This document shows positions 18,666-19,985 of a stretch of DNA of 19,985 bases, one piece after another; the first letter of the stretch is position 1, and each line of letters starts with the position of its first letter. The notes below the pieces were generated by a model. That model saw only the letters and a list, made by a program, of their open reading frames with translations, made no database searches and was not told the origin of the DNA. The translations under genes and the position numbers were made by a program. This stretch comes from Discostella pseudostelligera (taxonomy: Eukaryota > Bacillariophyta > Thalassiosirophyceae > Thalassiosirales > Thalassiosiraceae): NCBI GenBank assembly GCA_036940085.1, contig JALLBK010000795.1:1-19985 (forward strand), given 5' to 3'.

Positions 18666-19739
18666 TCATTTGATCACATTCGGGGTACCTTGTTTCCACA
18701 AACTGTCGAGAGCGGAGAGTCAGGGCGTGCTATCAGTTCTCAAAGCGCAAATGAATCTAATACCCACTTACCTAGGAAACCAGTAACTCTTTTCCCCACG
18801 GTTCACATCTAACCATATCATACCCTTACCGAGAAGCAACTCTAAAGCTCTATTTGATCGTTCCTCGTCCCATCGCAGTGTTCTCGAAATGTTATCAATA
18901 GTGATCTCGCCGTATTGACCGTATCGATCATCTTCGGCCAAACTCATAATCTGCATGTGATCGTCATCGAGTTCTTCTGGTACTGAAACAATCAAGACAA
19001 CTTGACCAACTGTAATAGTACGAAATCCCGATCCCAGTTTTGATAGCTTCTTCACCGATTTTATTATGTCGTCCTCGTTATATGCGCGTTTGACTTGGGA
19101 GTCTGCAAATTGAAACTTTGTACCACGTTGCATGAGTATGTCCTTCACTTCAGATACTCTACCAATCGAGTGAAATAGTTCAGCATGAAAAAGAAAAAGC
19201 ACGTGAGCACTCAAATGTCGATAGCGAGGATGCGAAGTGTTGCAGAAGAAAGCCTCTCCTCCTGAGAGCAAAGGACATTCACATCTCATGTCGTATCGAT
19301 GCATCGTACCGTATTATTCCACCATTTCTCGACCTACTCGCAATACAAACTTCCGCAACCTTCACCGACAATTCATAATAAAATTCACCCAATCCGAGCA
19401 TGGCTCCCCAAAAACTTTTCGATGTCGAGAGCGGATCGACGCCAAGGGGTACACACATCTCCAAAAATTTGGCACGAAATTCAGGATCATGTTCTATGGC
19501 GGATTTGTGTGTCTTGGCAAAATCGGCAAGCTTCTCCTCTAGCTTTTTAATAGTTTCGATTGCCGAGGCGAGGTCTGATGCTTTTAGTTCGTCTGCTTTG
19601 GGTTTGATGCTGTGATAATAATTAGTGACGGTATCAGACGATGATGGATGACGGGTGGGAGAAATGATTTGCGAGAACATGAAACTCACGCTGCGGCTCC
19701 AGCACGTGCTATGCCTACGCCTCGTTTTCGATGAGCCAT
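18666..19739 (-). CDS. SNF8: ESCRT-II subunit SNF8/VPS22 (EAP30)
   Basis: Minus-strand exons are 19739-19690, 19609-19310, 19158-18772 and 18702-18666. The introns are 80, 151 and 69 nt, and the frame closes exactly at 257 residues; human SNF8 has 258. SNF8 with VPS25 and VPS36 forms ESCRT-II, which sorts ubiquitinated membrane proteins into multivesicular bodies. Exon 1 gives MAHRKRGVGIARAGAA, matching the conserved HRRGVGA start. Exon 2 has a coiled coil (IETIKKLEEKLADFAKTHK) then EFRAKFLEMC and GVDPL, FYYELSVKVAEVC and NGG. Exon 3 carries the first winged helix (VSEVKDILMQRG) and most of the second (DNISRTLRWDEERSNRALELLLGKGMIWLDV). The frame hits TAA right after PR at 18768, but that TAA lies inside a GTAAGT donor. 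Splicing to the 37-nt exon gives YWFPSLWKQ, matching YWLPALF/YWLPSLF ends of the family. The first two exons were identified by homology to the family N terminus. Confidence 0.92.
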
Positions 19740-19985
19740 TATTCAGACTCTCTAGTGTGTCAATAGATGAATACCTTGGTGTTGAGCCCTGACGCTGTTG
19801 GTGGTGCACTCAGTTTCCGTCGCTGCCGACTCTACGTGGATGTATCGAGGTGGATGATGGATATCATGGTTCATGATTTCATGGTCTTTGGCCTTTGGCC
19901 ACCCGGACGACGGAAGGCATACTAAAACTAAGGCCTTGTCCACAGGCAACTTTTTTTGGAGTCCATTTTTGGACTTTTCGTATGT
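19740..19985. other. SNF8 promoter and window edge, possible repeat end
   Basis: No ORF with a recognisable product is seen. The first part should hold the SNF8 promoter. The last 56 bases (19930-19985) differ in texture: GGCCTTGTCCACAGGCAAC, a T7 run, and a perfect 6-bp inverted repeat AGTCCA-TTTT-TGGACT at 19960-19975. This could be the terminus of a mobile element that continues outside the window, but the other end is not visible. Confidence 0.35.

Noticed and set aside
1..19985. CRISPR arrays, prophage, viral or bacterial operon structure
   Set aside because: No regular repeat-spacer array, no phage or transposase protein, and all recognised genes are eukaryotic with spliceosomal introns.

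Overview
The window looks like nuclear DNA from a compact, intron-poor protist, most likely a diatom or another stramenopile. This is an inference. Every protein recognised is a eukaryotic family (26S proteasome ATPase, NEDD8 E2, ESCRT-II subunit, JmjC demethylase, membrane RING-H2 ligase). The introns I can place are GT-AG and short (69 to 186 nt). Intergenic gaps are a few hundred bases, and the less conserved proteins carry long Ser/Asp/Asn-rich tails. Exon joins were worked out by hand from splice consensus plus family homology. All the multi-exon models close in frame, but no transcript data were available.

Layout. 1-621: upstream region with a tandem cluster of E2F-like motifs and a possible short uORF. 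622-3979 (+): four-exon membrane RING-H2 E3 ligase. 4278-6767 (-): five-exon JmjN-JmjC-C5HC2 histone demethylase, tail-to-tail with the RING gene. 7425-8822 (-): two-exon proteasome ATPase RPT6. 9064-9940 (+): two-exon UBC12, head-to-head with RPT6 across 241 bp. 10216-11190 (-): two-exon GTP cyclohydrolase I with a Cys cluster in its N-terminal extension. 11191-12217: about 1 kb holding four regularly spaced CACGTG boxes and an intronless tRNA-Asn(GUU) gene. 12218-15063 (+): unrecognised 919-residue protein ending in a WW domain. 15703-18558 (+): single-exon protein with about 14 WD40-like repeats. 18666-19739 (-): four-exon ESCRT-II subunit SNF8/VPS22, whose last coding exon is only 37 nt. 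19740-19985: non-coding edge, possibly entering a repeat.

Four of the eight protein genes belong to ubiquitin-type pathways: a RING ligase, proteasome ATPase RPT6, NEDD8 E2 UBC12 (whose known role is to activate cullin-RING ligases) and SNF8 (sorting of ubiquitinated membrane cargo). Only RPT6/UBC12 have an arrangement, a shared divergent promoter, that suggests co-regulation. The rest may be chance. I found no virus, integrase, transposase, CRISPR array, toxin system or biosynthetic cluster. The best candidates for something undescribed are the phased CACGTG array, the E2F-like tandem repeat, the WW protein with its possible 69-nt in-frame intron, and the probable double-propeller WD40 protein.
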